Shown here piece by piece: positions 32,419 to 41,550 of a stretch of DNA of 58,628 bases (position 1 is its first letter; each line of letters begins with the position of its first letter). The notes below the pieces were generated by a model that saw nothing but the letters and a program-made list of their open reading frames with translations, had not been told where the DNA came from and did not search any database. A program made the translations under genes and the position numbers. The stretch comes from Sedimenticola sp. (lineage in GTDB: Bacteria; Pseudomonadota; Gammaproteobacteria; Chromatiales; Chromatiaceae): positions 92,289 to 150,916 of the forward strand of contig JALXAM010000028.1 in the NCBI GenBank assembly GCA_026992075.1, read 5' to 3'.

Positions 32419-32751
32419 TCACTGCTGTGCTTCGGATTTCCCCTTTTCAATCAGAACGACGTGCTCCTTGCGGATGTTTTCCCGAAAGGAGTCCGGTATT
32501 TCGTCCCAGACGAACAGATCGACCCGGAAGGGCAGGTCGCTCTCCTCGAAGGCTTCGCGCAGCTCGGACACGGCCTTTTGCCGGTCGGGTTCGGCGAAGA
32601 CCACCAGGTCGAGATCGGACCAGGGCCTGGCGGTCCCCTTGGCGCGTGAGCCGTAGGCCCAGGTCTCGACACCGGGCAGATGTCGGTCCAGCAAGGCTCG
32701 AACCGTTGCCAGATGGCGGTCGCTCAGTTGCAAAGGAATGTTCATCGCCAC
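32419..32751 (-). CDS. MNT-domain nucleotidyltransferase
   Basis: A 110-residue minimal nucleotidyltransferase with catalytic motif GSRAKGTARPWSDLDLVVF. It is distinct from the one at 31035-31364. Start choices are 32751 or 32745 (MNIPLQLSDRHL). No HEPN partner is immediately adjacent; the next gene is the GTPase-like one. It appears to head a four-gene minus-strand cassette inserted between proA and nadD. Confidence 0.83.
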   Translation of the reverse strand: MAMNIPLQLSDRHLATVRALLDRHLPGVETWAYGSRAKGTARPWSDLDLVVFAEPDRQKAVSELREAFEESDLPFRVDLFVWDEIPDSFRENIRKEHVVLIEKGKSEAQQ

Positions 32752-32821
32752 TGTTTTTCGCTGGCTGCTTCCTGCGGTAATGTTACGTGAATTTCCCGCT
32801 CCTCCGTCACAGGGGTTTCAG

Positions 32822-33445
32822 ATGATCGGCACCTTCGGCGGCACCTTCGATCCAGTCCACATCGGCCATCTGCGCACGGCGCTGGAGGTGTACGAGGCGC
32901 TGGGACTGGCCGAGCTTCGGCTGGTGCCCCTGGGGCGGGCGGTGCATCGGGCCCAGCCGCGATTTCCGGCGGCGCTGCGGCTGGAGATGCTGGAAGCGGC
33001 GGTGGCGGACCAGCCGGGGTTCGTGGTGGACCGGCGCGAGATCGATGCCGACCAGCCCTCCTATACCGTCCACACCCTGAAGTCGCTGCGCCGGGAGCTG
33101 GGTGATGAGGTGTCTCTCTGCCTGGTCCTGGGGCGGGACGCCTTTGCCGCCTTCCACACCTGGCGCGAGCCGGAGCGGATACTGAAGCTGGCCCACCTGG
33201 TGGTGATGGAGCGGCCGGGCGAGCCGCTCTTCATGGAGGGGCCGCTGGAAGCGCTGGCGGAGGGGCGCATCACCGCCCTGCCTGGCGATCTAGCCAAGTC
33301 GCCGGCAGGGCGTATCCTGTTCCAGCCGGTGAGCCAGCTCGAGATCTCCTCCAGCGACATCCGCCGGCGGCTGGATGCGGGCCTGAGCGTGCGCTGGCTG
33401 GTGCCGGAGGTGGTGTGGGCTCTATTGAAAAGACATTCCCCGTAG
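32822..33445 (+). CDS. nadD: nicotinate-nucleotide adenylyltransferase
   Basis: A 207-residue enzyme of NAD synthesis (NaMN to NaAD). The nucleotide-binding motif is GTFGGTFDPVHIGHLR right at the N-terminus, which sets the ATG at 32822; the longer frame from 32738 is an extension. The ISSSDIRRRL motif near the C-terminus is characteristic. rsfS and rlmH, the usual downstream genes, do not follow. moaD-moeA on the other strand does. Confidence 0.95.
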   Translation: MIGTFGGTFDPVHIGHLRTALEVYEALGLAELRLVPLGRAVHRAQPRFPAALRLEMLEAAVADQPGFVVDRREIDADQPSYTVHTLKSLRRELGDEVSLCLVLGRDAFAAFHTWREPERILKLAHLVVMERPGEPLFMEGPLEALAEGRITALPGDLAKSPAGRILFQPVSQLEISSSDIRRRLDAGLSVRWLVPEVVWALLKRHSP

Positions 33446-33538
33446 GAGCCCCGTCCCCGGGGCGAACCTCGGAAGCGGTTTATGGCGCCAGGTTCGGTGG
33501 CACCTTTCTGTTCGGCGCGGGGACGCGCCTCCTACAGG
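33441..33538. repeat. family E inverted repeat between nadD and moaD
   Basis: CGTAGGAGCCCCGTCCCCGG... and ...CGCGGGGACGCGCCTCCTAC are inverted halves flanking a central segment with GGTTCGGTGGC. It sits between the convergent nadD and moaD stop codons and may terminate both. Confidence 0.7.
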
Positions 33539-33539
33539 C

Positions 33540-33803
33540 TCAGCCTCCCGTCACCGGGGGGAAGAAACCCACCTCGTCGCCATCTTTTACCGGCGTCTCC
33601 TCCTGTGCCATCTCCTGGTTGACGGCGGCCAGCACCGTCTCCTCCTCGGCAAAGACCTCGGACCAGGGGGCGCCGCGGCTGGCGAGATGGCGGCGCAAGC
33701 CGGCCACCTCCTTCACGCCGTCGGGCAGCGCCAGCTCCTCGCCAGCGGTGCCCAGCCGGTCGCGCAGGCTGGCGAAGTAGAGCAGCCGGATCACGATCCC
33801 CAC
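33540..33803 (-). CDS. moaD: molybdopterin synthase small subunit MoaD
   Basis: An 87-residue ubiquitin-like sulfur carrier. It ends in the required Gly-Gly (GFFPPVTGG), which is adenylated and thiocarboxylated. The N-terminal RLLYFASLRDRLG is typical. It overlaps the moeA stop by 13 bp; a GTG four codons in is an alternative start. moaE is not present nearby. Confidence 0.9.
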   Translation of the reverse strand: MGIVIRLLYFASLRDRLGTAGEELALPDGVKEVAGLRRHLASRGAPWSEVFAEEETVLAAVNQEMAQEETPVKDGDEVGFFPPVTGG

Positions 33804-35044
33804 CCGATGAGCTCGCAGAAGGGGAGAAACTCCACCTCGTCGCCGGCGCGAACCACCCGGTTCTCGGGCAGCACCACCAGGCCGTTGGCCCAGGTCACCG
33901 AGCTGAGCACGGCGGAGGAGCGGCTGGGGTAGACCTCCACCGTGTTGCTGCCGTCGGCGCCCCGCTGCAGGCGGGCGCGGTGGAACTCCCGGCGCTTGTC
34001 GGGCTTGAGCCAGTCGAAGGCGGCCACGGCGCGGATGGCGTGGTTGTGATGGTCACGCTGTCCCAGCGCCTTGAGGATGAAGGGACGGGCGAAGAGCAGG
34101 AAGGTGACGAACAGCGACACCGGGTTGCCCGGGGTGCCGATGAAGGGGGTGTCGCCGATGTGGCCGAAGGCGAGCGGCTTGCCCGGGCGGATGGCGATCT
34201 TCCACAGGTCGAGGCTGCCCAGCGCCTCCACCGCCGGCTTGACGTGGTCCTCCTCGCCCACCGAGACCCCGCCCGAGGCGATCACCAGGTCGGCGCCCTC
34301 GGCGGCCCGGGTCAGCGCCGCCTTGGTGGCTTCCAGGGTGTCGGCCACCTGGCCCATGTCGATCACCTCGCACCCCATGGCGCGCAGCAGGCCGGAGACG
34401 GTGAAGAGGTTGGAGTTGTAGATCATGCCGGGCTCCAGGGGCTCGCCGGGCATGCGCAGCTCGTCACCGCTGGCCAGTACCGCCACCCGCAGGCGCCGCT
34501 TCACGGTGAGCTCGGGAACCCCCACCGAGGCGGCCAGCCCCAGGTGCTGGGGCAGCAGGCGGGTGCCGGCCTCGATGATGGTGGAGCCTTTCTCGATGTC
34601 CTCGCCGGCACGGCGGATGTTGGCGCCGGCCACCGGCACCTTGTTGAATACCACTTCGTCGCCCTCGGTGCAGGTCTGCTCCTGCATCACCACGGCGTCG
34701 GCGCCCTCGGGGATGGGCGCGCCGGTGAAGATGCGGGCGGTGGTGCCGGGCTCCAGGGGCCGGGGCGCGGTGCCGGCGGGAATGCGCTGTGAGACCTTCA
34801 GCCGGGTGCCCTCGGCGGGGATGTCGGCCACCCGCACGGCGTAGCCGTCCATGGCGCTGTTGTCCCAGCCGGGCACGTCGATGGTGCTGCGCACCGGCTC
34901 GGCGAGGATGCGCCCCAGAGCGTCGTTCAGCGCTAGGCTCTCGGTCTCCTGGACCGGCCGCGCGTGATCCAGGAGCAGCTCCAGCGCCTCTTCGTAGGGC
35001 TTGAGGTCGTGGACGGTGGGGGTGCAGTCGCAGGCGTGGGTCAT
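33791..35044 (-). CDS. moeA: molybdopterin molybdenumtransferase MoeA
   Basis: 417 residues from MTHACDCTPTVHDLKPYEEAL (35044). It inserts molybdate into adenylated molybdopterin. Signatures are DNSAMDGYAV, FTGAPIPEGADAVVMQE, and ASGGVSVGEEDHVKPA followed by GTPGNPVSLFVTF. The upstream ORF extension runs into a dispersed repeat and is not real. It is paired with moaD downstream. Confidence 0.95.
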   Translation of the reverse strand: MTHACDCTPTVHDLKPYEEALELLLDHARPVQETESLALNDALGRILAEPVRSTIDVPGWDNSAMDGYAVRVADIPAEGTRLKVSQRIPAGTAPRPLEPGTTARIFTGAPIPEGADAVVMQEQTCTEGDEVVFNKVPVAGANIRRAGEDIEKGSTIIEAGTRLLPQHLGLAASVGVPELTVKRRLRVAVLASGDELRMPGEPLEPGMIYNSNLFTVSGLLRAMGCEVIDMGQVADTLEATKAALTRAAEGADLVIASGGVSVGEEDHVKPAVEALGSLDLWKIAIRPGKPLAFGHIGDTPFIGTPGNPVSLFVTFLLFARPFILKALGQRDHHNHAIRAVAAFDWLKPDKRREFHRARLQRGADGSNTVEVYPSRSSAVLSSVTWANGLVVLPENRVVRAGDEVEFLPFCELIGWGS

Positions 35045-35083
35045 GATGGTGTTCGATCCATATCGAGGAAAGATTCCAGGTCG

Positions 35084-35154
35084 GTAGGATGGGCAAAGGC
35101 CGTCAGGCCGTGCCATCGATCTTCGGTGGGCACGCTGCGCTTTGCCCACCCTAC
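35084..35154. repeat. GTAGGATGGGCAAAG...GGGCACGCTGCGCTTTGCCC repeat (family F)
   Basis: Inverted halves GTAGGATGGGCAAAGGC and GCGCTTTGCCCACCCTAC flank a short loop. Other copies: 41718-41799, and half copies near 47730-47757 and 57470-57500. It lies upstream of moeA. Confidence 0.75.
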
Positions 35155-35171
35155 ATTGACTTGTTGGTTGG

Positions 35172-35275
35172 GCCCCTAGCCCCCTTCTCCAGCGGGACCG
35201 CTGTGAATACTTCCCTGTAGGCTTCGCGTCGGCATCCCTGCCTCCGAGATCCCGCTGGAGAAGGCGGCTAGGGGC
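35172..35275 (+). repeat. R element 8
   Basis: A subfamily-2 core, forward. The arms 35172-35197 and 35250-35275 carry a locus-specific sequence (GCCCCTAGCCCCCTTCTCC) unlike other copies, yet remain complementary with few mismatches. The minus strand, which is sense for the flanking PfkB and moeA genes, reads ACAGGGAAGU and GCAGGGAUGC. It lies in the 242-bp gap between them. Confidence 0.9.
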
Positions 35276-35286
35276 TCCTCAAGCCG

Positions 35287-36222
35287 TTATCCAAAATCAT
35301 AGCCGAAATTCTCCCGGAACCGCTCGCGGAATTCTTCAGGCGTGAAACGGTGGTTCTGGGTGCCGGCGTGCTCGATCTTGATGGCGCCCATGAGGGCGGC
35401 GATGCGGCCGGTGGTCTCCCAGTCCAGGCCGTTCTGCAGGCCGTAGAGCAGACCGGCGCGGTAGGCGTCGCCGCAACCGGTGGGATCCTCCAGCCGCTCG
35501 GCGCGGGCGGCGGGAATCTCGATCACCTTGCCGTCGGTGTGGATGATAGAGCCCTCGCCTCCCCTGGTGACGATCACCGCCTCCACCTCCCTGGCCAGTG
35601 ACTCGATGCTGCGGCCGGTGCGCTCCTGCATCAGCTTGGCCTCATAGTCGTTGAAGGCGAGCCAGGTGGCCTGCTGCACGAAACGGTTGAGGTGGTCGCC
35701 GTCGAACAGGGGCATCCCCTGGCCGGGGTCGAAGATGAAGGGGATGCCCGCCTCGGCGAACTGCTCGGCGTGCTCGATCATGCCCTGGCGACCGTCGGGG
35801 GAGACCAGCCCCAGCCCGATGCCGCGAGCCTGATCCACCCGGTTGATGTGGGAGTGGTTCATGGCGCCGGGATGGAAGGCGGTGATCTGGTTGTCGTCCT
35901 GGTCGGTGGTGATATAGGCCTGGGCGGTGTACTCCCCCGCCACCTCGGTGACGTGTCGGGTGGAGATGCCGTTCTCCGCCATCCACTGTGCGTACGGGCC
36001 GAAGTCGCCGCCCACGGTGCCCATGGGCAGGCCGTCGCCACCCAGCAGCGCGAGATTGTAGGCGATGTTGCCGGCGCAGCCGCCGTACTCCCGGCGCAGG
36101 TCGGGCACCAGGAAGGAGACGTTCAGTATGTGCACCTGCTCCGGCAGGATGTGATTGCGGAAGCGGTCGTGGAACACCATGATGGTGTCGTAGGCGAAGG
36201 AGCCGCAGATGAGCGCGGTCAT
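35287..36222 (-). CDS. PfkB-family carbohydrate/nucleoside kinase (adenosine kinase-like)
   Basis: A 311-residue ribokinase-fold kinase. The PfkB signatures are GGCAGNIAYNLALLGG near the N-terminus and DPTGCGDAYRAGLLYG, with the catalytic Asp, near the C-terminus. The sequence MTALICGSFAYDTIMVFHDRF is like bacterial adenosine kinases of this family, but substrate specificity cannot be read from it. It is not clearly in an operon with dgkA, which ends 92 bp upstream. Confidence 0.85.
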   Translation of the reverse strand: MTALICGSFAYDTIMVFHDRFRNHILPEQVHILNVSFLVPDLRREYGGCAGNIAYNLALLGGDGLPMGTVGGDFGPYAQWMAENGISTRHVTEVAGEYTAQAYITTDQDDNQITAFHPGAMNHSHINRVDQARGIGLGLVSPDGRQGMIEHAEQFAEAGIPFIFDPGQGMPLFDGDHLNRFVQQATWLAFNDYEAKLMQERTGRSIESLAREVEAVIVTRGGEGSIIHTDGKVIEIPAARAERLEDPTGCGDAYRAGLLYGLQNGLDWETTGRIAALMGAIKIEHAGTQNHRFTPEEFRERFRENFGYDFG

Positions 36223-36314
36223 GGCGGTTATTCCCTTGGTTCAGTTGCGATTCATGGGGGCGGATCTTGCCAGCGGTGGCAGGGGGTGGCTTTGACTTCG
36301 GGCAAGAGGAGGCA

Positions 36315-36677
36315 TCAACCCTGGAGCAACACCAGCGCCCACACCGCCGCGGCCAGCAGCAGGGCCAGCAGCACCGCTGCCGAGCCCATGTCCTTGGCGC
36401 GACCGGCCAGCTCGTTGGGTTCCGGGCTGGTCTTGTCCACGATGGCCTCCAGGGCGGAGTTGAGCAGCTCCACCACCGGCACCAGCAGCCAGCTTCCCAC
36501 CAGCAGCGCCCGTTCCACGCCGTTCTCACCCAGCCAGAGCGCCAGGGGCAGCAGCACCAGGGTGGCGGCCACCTCCTGGCGGAAGGCCGCCTCGTGGCGC
36601 CAGGCGGCGGTCAGTCCCTGTCGGGAATAACCGGCGGCCTTCACCAGCCGCTGGATGCCGGTGTCACCCGGTTTCAC
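36315..36677 (-). CDS. dgkA: diacylglycerol kinase
   Basis: A 120-residue, three-helix membrane kinase that recycles diacylglycerol to phosphatidic acid. [20 protein letters not shown] is the active-site signature. Three hydrophobic segments lie at about residues 35-50, 55-72 and 98-117. Its start overlaps the gcvPB stop by 14 bp, so it is probably translated from the glycine-cleavage transcript. Confidence 0.93.
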   Translation of the reverse strand: MKPGDTGIQRLVKAAGYSRQGLTAAWRHEAAFRQEVAATLVLLPLALWLGENGVERALLVGSWLLVPVVELLNSALEAIVDKTSPEPNELAGRAKDMGSAAVLLALLLAAAVWALVLLQG

Positions 36678-38124
36678 CTTTCGGCTCCCATTTCAGGTCC
36701 AGTTCGCGGGCGGCGCGCACATCGTCCAGCCGCCGCACCGGCAGATTACAAGGGGCGCCCTTCACCTTTTCCGGCTCCTGTCGCGCCTCTTCACGGATCT
36801 TCACCATGGCCTCGACGAAGGCATCCAGCGCCTCCTTCGCCTCGGTCTCGGTGGGCTCGATGAGAAAGCACTCCGGCACCAGCAGGGGAAAGTAGGTGGT
36901 GGGGGCGTGCATGTCGAAGTCCAGCAGCCGCTTGGCGAAGTCCATGGCGTTCACCCCCAGCTCCTTCGCCTCGGGCTTGAGGGTGATGATGAACTCGTGG
37001 GTGGCGCGCCGCCCGGGGTAGGCGGCGGTGAAGCCCGCCTCCACCAGCCGCTTCATCAGGTAGTTGGCGTTGAGGGTGGCAAAATCGGCCACCCGCTTCA
37101 TCCCCTCGGCGCCGAGCATGCGGGCATAGACATAGGCGCGCAGCAGTACGCCGGCGTTGCCGCCGAAAGCGCTCAGCCGGCCGATGGTGTCGGGGCGCTC
37201 TTTCTCGGTGAGCAGATGGTAGTCGTGGCCGTCGAACGCCACCAGGGGCACCGGCAGATAGGGGGCCAGGCGCTCGCTCACCCCCACCGGTCCGGCGCCG
37301 GGGCCGCCGCCGCCGTGGGGGGCGGCGAAGGTCTTGTGCAGGTTGACGTGGATGACGTCGAAACCCATGTCGCCGGGCCGCACCCGGCCGAGGATGGCGT
37401 TGAGGTTGGCGCCGTCGTAGTAGAGCAGCCCGCCTGCCTGGTGGACCATGCGGGCGATGCGGTCGATGTGGCGTTCGAAGACCCCCAGGGTGGAGGGGTT
37501 GGTGAGCATGATGCCGGCAGTCCGGGGCCCCAGGGCCGCTTCCAGGGCTTCGAGATCCACGTCCCCGGAAGGCAGGGTGGGGATCTCCCGGGCCTGATAG
37601 CCGCACATCACCGCGGTGGCGGGGTTGGTGCCGTGAGCGGCGTCGGGCACCAGGATCTCCCGGCGCTCCTGGTCGCCGCGCGCATCGTGGTAGGCGCGGA
37701 TCATGGCCACGCCGGCGAACTCTCCCTGGGCGCCCGCCATGGGGGCCAGCGAAACCGCCGCCATGCCGGTGACCGACTTGAGGATCTCCTGCAGCTCGTA
37801 CATGGCGCTGAGAAAGCCCTGGCTGTGGCTCTCCGGCGCCAAGGGGTGGCGGTCCACCAGCCCCGGCAGCATGGCCATGGCGTTGGCCCCCCTGGGATTG
37901 TATTTCATGGTGCAGGAGCCCAGGGGGTAGAACTGGGTATCGATGGAGAAGTTCTTCTGCGACAGCTTGGTGTAGTGGCGCACCGCCTGCAGCTCGGAGA
38001 CTTCCGGCAGGCGCGGCCGGTTGCGACGACGGAATGCCTCGGGAATCCCCTCCAGCGGGGCCTGGTCGGCCGGCGCCTGGGCCTGGGCGCGGCGGCCGGG
38101 GCGGGAGTGTTGGAAGATCAGCAT
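36664..38124 (-). CDS. gcvPB: glycine dehydrogenase (decarboxylating) subunit 2
   Basis: A 486-residue C-terminal half of P-protein in the two-subunit form. The PLP-lysine is in [33 protein letters not shown] is a strong signature. With GcvPA it decarboxylates glycine and passes the aminomethyl group to GcvH. It lies 15 bp after gcvPA. Confidence 0.95.
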   Translation of the reverse strand: MLIFQHSRPGRRAQAQAPADQAPLEGIPEAFRRRNRPRLPEVSELQAVRHYTKLSQKNFSIDTQFYPLGSCTMKYNPRGANAMAMLPGLVDRHPLAPESHSQGFLSAMYELQEILKSVTGMAAVSLAPMAGAQGEFAGVAMIRAYHDARGDQERREILVPDAAHGTNPATAVMCGYQAREIPTLPSGDVDLEALEAALGPRTAGIMLTNPSTLGVFERHIDRIARMVHQAGGLLYYDGANLNAILGRVRPGDMGFDVIHVNLHKTFAAPHGGGGPGAGPVGVSERLAPYLPVPLVAFDGHDYHLLTEKERPDTIGRLSAFGGNAGVLLRAYVYARMLGAEGMKRVADFATLNANYLMKRLVEAGFTAAYPGRRATHEFIITLKPEAKELGVNAMDFAKRLLDFDMHAPTTYFPLLVPECFLIEPTETEAKEALDAFVEAMVKIREEARQEPEKVKGAPCNLPVRRLDDVRAARELDLKWEPKGETG

Positions 38125-38139
38125 GGCTCGTTCCCGGGG

Positions 38140-39546
38140 TTACAGATCGAATCGCACCATGGTGGCGCAGGCGCCCTGGCGGCGGGTGGCGAGCACCCGC
38201 TGGAGGTTCCGGGCGTACTTCTCCAGGTCGTCCGGGGTGCGGGTCTCGGTGGCGCACACCAGCAGGCAGTCCTCCAGCTCCGGGTAGTCGCCGCCCAGGT
38301 GGTAACCGCCGAGGATGTTGTGGGCGGCCAGGGTGCGCAGCACCTGGGGCACCTCCATGGGCAGGCGCAGCACCCGCTCGTGGAACACCGGGCCGGAGAA
38401 GCGCGGCTCGATCTCCTCGTCCAGGGCGGTGAGCTTCTCCACCAGGGCGTTCAGGTTGGCGTGACAGGCGCCGGCCACCCGCGCCAAGCCGTCGGCCCCC
38501 AGCAGCGCCATGTGGATGGTGGCGGCGGTGACCATCAGCCCCTGGTTGGTGCAGATGTTGGAGGTGGCCTTGGAGCGGCGGATGTGCTGCTCGCGCGCCT
38601 GCAGGGTGAGGGTGAAGCCGGGCTTGCCGTCCAGGTCCACCGTGCGGCCGATGATGCGCCCCGGCATCTGCCGCACGTGCTGCTTACGGCAGGTCATGAA
38701 GCCGAAATAGGGCCCGCCCGAGCTCAGCGGCGCCCCCAGGGGCTGACCGTCGCCGCAGGCGATGTCCACCCCCCTTTCGCCCCATTCGCCGGGCGGCTGG
38801 AGCACCGCCATGGCCAGCGGGTTGACCACGGCGATGGCCAGCAGGCCGTTGCGGTGGGCCCAGTCGCTGAGCTGGTCCACCGGCTCGAGCACGCCGAAGA
38901 AGTTGGGCTGAGGGATCACCAGGGCGGCGAAGTCGCTGCCAGCGTGGATTTCCAGAGCGTCGAGGTCGGTCTGGCCGGTGGCGTCGTCGAAGGGCAGCTC
39001 CAACAGCTCGATGCCCTGGTTGCGCACGATGGTGTGGACGGTGGCGCGGTAGGCCGGGTGCAGGCTGCGCGGCACCAGCACCCGCTTCGACTTCGATTTG
39101 CGGTTGGCGCGCACCGCCATCAGCACCGCCTCGGCCAGCGCGGAGGCGCCGTCGTAGAGCGAGGCGTTGGATACTTCCATGGCCATCAGTTCGGCCATCA
39201 TGGTCTGGTACTCGTAGAGGAGCTGCAGGGTGCCCTGGCTCGCTTCCGCCTGGTAGGGGGTGTAGGCGGTGTAGAACTCGCCGCGGGTGGCGATCTGCCA
39301 GACGGCGGCCGGCACGTGGTGATCGTAGGCGCCGGCGCCGATGAAACAGATGCCGCCGCTGTCCTGGCGCGCCTTTTCCTGCATCAGGCGGCCGATCTCC
39401 ATCTCGCTCAGGGACGGCCCTACGCCTTCTAGGGTATCGGCGCGTAGGGATTCGGGGATCTCGTCGAAAAGATCGTCGATGCTGGAGACGCCGATGGTCT
39501 CCAGCATTTCGCGGATCTCTTCCTCGGTGTGGGGGATGAAGGGCAT
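38140..39546 (-). CDS. gcvPA: glycine dehydrogenase (decarboxylating) subunit 1
   Basis: 468 residues from [15 protein letters not shown] (39546). The family signature [15 protein letters not shown] is present, as are [17 protein letters not shown] and [11 protein letters not shown]. The frame upstream to 39615 is derived from a GTCGGGC palindrome and is not part of the protein. It is between gcvH and gcvPB. Confidence 0.95.
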   Translation of the reverse strand: MPFIPHTEEEIREMLETIGVSSIDDLFDEIPESLRADTLEGVGPSLSEMEIGRLMQEKARQDSGGICFIGAGAYDHHVPAAVWQIATRGEFYTAYTPYQAEASQGTLQLLYEYQTMMAELMAMEVSNASLYDGASALAEAVLMAVRANRKSKSKRVLVPRSLHPAYRATVHTIVRNQGIELLELPFDDATGQTDLDALEIHAGSDFAALVIPQPNFFGVLEPVDQLSDWAHRNGLLAIAVVNPLAMAVLQPPGEWGERGVDIACGDGQPLGAPLSSGGPYFGFMTCRKQHVRQMPGRIIGRTVDLDGKPGFTLTLQAREQHIRRSKATSNICTNQGLMVTAATIHMALLGADGLARVAGACHANLNALVEKLTALDEEIEPRFSGPVFHERVLRLPMEVPQVLRTLAAHNILGGYHLGGDYPELEDCLLVCATETRTPDDLEKYARNLQRVLATRRQGACATMVRFDL

Positions 39547-39581
39547 GGTTGGTTGTTCCGGTGTTCCTCGTTGGCGGGGTT

Positions 39582-39647
39582 GTCGGGCTGAAGCCCGACC
39601 TACAGCGCCCGGCACCCGTTTTTCCGTAGGTCGGACTTTAGTCCGAC
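39582..39647. repeat. pair of GTCGGGC-type palindromes between gcvH and gcvPA
   Basis: GTCGGGCTGAAGCCCGAC with CCTAC (39582-39603) and GTAG-GTCGGACTTTAGTCCGAC (39626-39647) face each other. There is no R core between them. They could be an empty flank of an R unit. Confidence 0.75.
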
Positions 39648-39678
39648 AAACAGGCCATCCGTTTTGAGTCGAGGTGGC

Positions 39679-40071
39679 TCAATGCTCCTCCGCCTCCACC
39701 GCCGCGGCGTAGGCGGCGGCGTCCATCAGGTTGTCGAGCTGGGCGGGATCGGCCATCTTCAGCTTGAAGATCCACTGCTCGTAGGGCGCCTCGTTGATCG
39801 CTTCCGGGCTGTCGGCCAGGGTTTCGTTCACCTCCACCACCTCGCCGTCCAGGGGGCTGTAGATATCGGACGCGGCCTTCACCGATTCCACCACCGCGCA
39901 CTCGGCGCCGGCGCCCAGGTCGGTGCCCACTTCCGGCAGTTCCACGTAGACAAGGTCGCCGAGCAGCTCCTGGGCGTGGTCGGTGATGCCCACCGCGACG
40001 ATGCCGTCGCCCTCGTCGCGCGCCCACTCGTGGGTGCTGGTGTATTTCAGGTCGTCTGGTATTTCGCTCAT
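39679..40071 (-). CDS. gcvH: glycine cleavage system H protein
   Basis: 130 residues. The lipoyl-carrying lysine is in [16 protein letters not shown]. The protein shuttles the aminomethyl group between P, T and L proteins. It lies between gcvT and gcvPA, with repeat family G in the gcvT-gcvH gap. Confidence 0.97.
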   Translation of the reverse strand: MSEIPDDLKYTSTHEWARDEGDGIVAVGITDHAQELLGDLVYVELPEVGTDLGAGAECAVVESVKAASDIYSPLDGEVVEVNETLADSPEAINEAPYEQWIFKLKMADPAQLDNLMDAAAYAAAVEAEEH

Positions 40072-40094
40072 GGTCGTGAGTCTCCTGGTTCGAT

Positions 40095-40175
40095 CCCCTC
40101 ACCCTGACCCTCTCCCGGAGGGAGAGGGAAATCGCGCTCCCCTCTCCCTCCGGGAGAGGGGCCGGGGGTGAGGGG
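40095..40175. repeat. CCCTCTCCCTCCGGGAGAGGG repeat (family G), double copy
   Basis: Two facing copies: CCCCTCACCCTGACCCTCTC...GGAGGGAGAGGG and CCCCTCTCCCTCCGGGAGAG...GGGTGAGGGG. This simple repeat is widespread in proteobacteria. It ends one base from the gcvT stop, and another copy truncates hepT at 51492. Confidence 0.8.
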
Positions 40176-40176
40176 A

Positions 40177-41265
40177 CTATAAATCAATACAAGCCTTGCC
40201 ATGCCGCACGAACGGTGGCTTCACCAGCCGCACCGGCAGCCGCCGGCCGCGGATCTCCACCGTCAGCGCCTCGCCGGCGTCGGGCGCAATGCGCGCCAGA
40301 GCGATGGCCCGCCCCAGGGTGGGCGAAAAGCCGCCCGAGGTGATCCCCCCCACCTCGCGCTCGCCGTCGAACAGCTTCAGATGATTGCGCAAAACGCCCT
40401 TCCCTTCCAGCACCAGGCCGGTGAAGCGGCGCAGGTGGCCGGCCGCCTGCTGCGCCTCGAGGGCCTGGCGGCCGATGAAGTCGCGCCCGCGGTCGCGCAG
40501 GTCCACCGTCCAGCCCAGCCCCGACTCCAGCGGCGTCACCGACTCGTCCATGTCGCTGCCATAGAGGTTCATGCCCGCCTCCAGCCGCAGGGTGTCGCGC
40601 GCACCCAGGCCGCAGGGCCGCACGCCGGCCTCCACCAGCGCCTTCCAGAACCCCACCACCCCTTCGTTGGGCAGCATGATCTCGAAGCCGTCCTCGCCCG
40701 TGTAACCGGTGCGGGCCACCAACCAGTCACCATCGGAGACGGCCTGGAAGGGGGAGAGGGCTTCGGCGGGAGCGCGCAGCGATTGGGGCAGCAGCGGCAC
40801 TGTTTTCTCCCGGGCGTTGGGGCCCTGCACCGCGATCATGCCCAGGTCCCGGCGCGGGCGGATCTCCACCCCGAAGGGGGCCGCCTGCTTCTCCAGCCAG
40901 GCGAGATCCTTTTCGGTGGTGGCGGCGTTGACCACCATGCGGTACCACTGCTCGTCCATGAAATAGGTGATGAGGTCGTCGATGACGCCGCCGTCCTCGC
41001 GAAGCATGCAGGAATAGAGCGCCTTGCCCGGCTGGGTGAGTTTGTCCACGTCGTTGGCCAGCAGGTGGCGGAGGAAGGGCTTCGCCCGTTCGCCGCGGAT
41101 GTCCACCACGGTCATGTGGCAGACATCGAAGAGGCCGGCGTCGTTACGCACGGCGTGGTGCTCCTCGATCTGGGAGCCGTAGTGGATGGGCATCTCCCAG
41201 CCGCCGAAGGGCACCATGCGGGCGCCCAGGTCGCGGTGGGTCTGGTTGAGGATGGTCTTTTGCAC
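40177..41265 (-). CDS. gcvT: glycine cleavage system T protein (aminomethyltransferase)
   Basis: 362 residues from a GTG at 41265 (VQKTILNQTHRDLGARM), preceded on the minus strand by GGAGG at 41275-41279. The longer ATG-started frame runs through the riboswitch and is rejected. MVPFGGWEMPIHYGS and DVCHMTVVDIRGE, then ARTGYTGEDGFEIML, are T-protein signatures. It transfers the methylene group to THF and releases ammonia. It is the first gene of gcvT-H-PA-PB-dgkA, controlled by a glycine riboswitch. Confidence 0.95.
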   Translation of the reverse strand: MQKTILNQTHRDLGARMVPFGGWEMPIHYGSQIEEHHAVRNDAGLFDVCHMTVVDIRGERAKPFLRHLLANDVDKLTQPGKALYSCMLREDGGVIDDLITYFMDEQWYRMVVNAATTEKDLAWLEKQAAPFGVEIRPRRDLGMIAVQGPNAREKTVPLLPQSLRAPAEALSPFQAVSDGDWLVARTGYTGEDGFEIMLPNEGVVGFWKALVEAGVRPCGLGARDTLRLEAGMNLYGSDMDESVTPLESGLGWTVDLRDRGRDFIGRQALEAQQAAGHLRRFTGLVLEGKGVLRNHLKLFDGEREVGGITSGGFSPTLGRAIALARIAPDAGEALTVEIRGRRLPVRLVKPPFVRHGKACIDL

Positions 41266-41300
41266 CAGGGGGCCTCCAGTTCGTCGATCTGGCCTGCCCG

Positions 41301-41378
41301 CCCCTCTGTCCCGGTACCTGAGAGTTTGGCCTGCCGGCCTGCCCCGTCGGTGGGCGCTTGAAACGCCGCTCTCCAGAG
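41301..41378 (-). promoter_or_regulatory. glycine riboswitch, second (3') aptamer
   Basis: On the minus strand: CTCTGGAGAG, then CCACCGACGGGGCA, then CCAAACTCTCAGGTACCGGG and ACAGAGGGG. These are the conserved blocks of the gcvT-type glycine aptamer (P1, the core GGAGAG, ACTCTCAGGT and the closing strand). It ends 35 nt before the gcvT start. Confidence 0.93.
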
Positions 41379-41424
41379 TCGAGCTGTTGCCTCTAATGTT
41401 TCGGTCGCTGGAAGGCAGAGACTG

Positions 41425-41521
41425 GCCGGTGTTTCCGGTGCAGGTGTCGGCAGCCATGGATGGCTGCCGCCAAGCCCCCCAGGGATGGGTTCACGGGCGT
41501 CCTGCACCGGGAATACCGGGC
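41425..41521 (-). repeat. R element 10, inserted between riboswitch aptamers
   Basis: A 97-bp divergent R element. The arms GCCGGTGTTTCCGGTGCAGG and GCCCGGTATTCCCGGTGCAG (right arm reverse-complemented) close two hairpins whose stems differ from other copies (CCCA/TGGG and GGCAGCCA/TGGCTGCC). The plus-strand loops read CAUGGAUG and CAGGGAUG, both CANGGANG. It lies in the linker between the two glycine aptamers. Confidence 0.88.
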
Positions 41522-41550
41522 AGGCTCAACCCCCTCTAATGGCAACTTCA

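Noticed and set aside
40177-41457. ATG-started long form of gcvT
   Set aside because: It would be translated through aptamer 2 and part of R10; the GTG at 41265 has a Shine-Dalgarno and matches the T-protein N-terminus.
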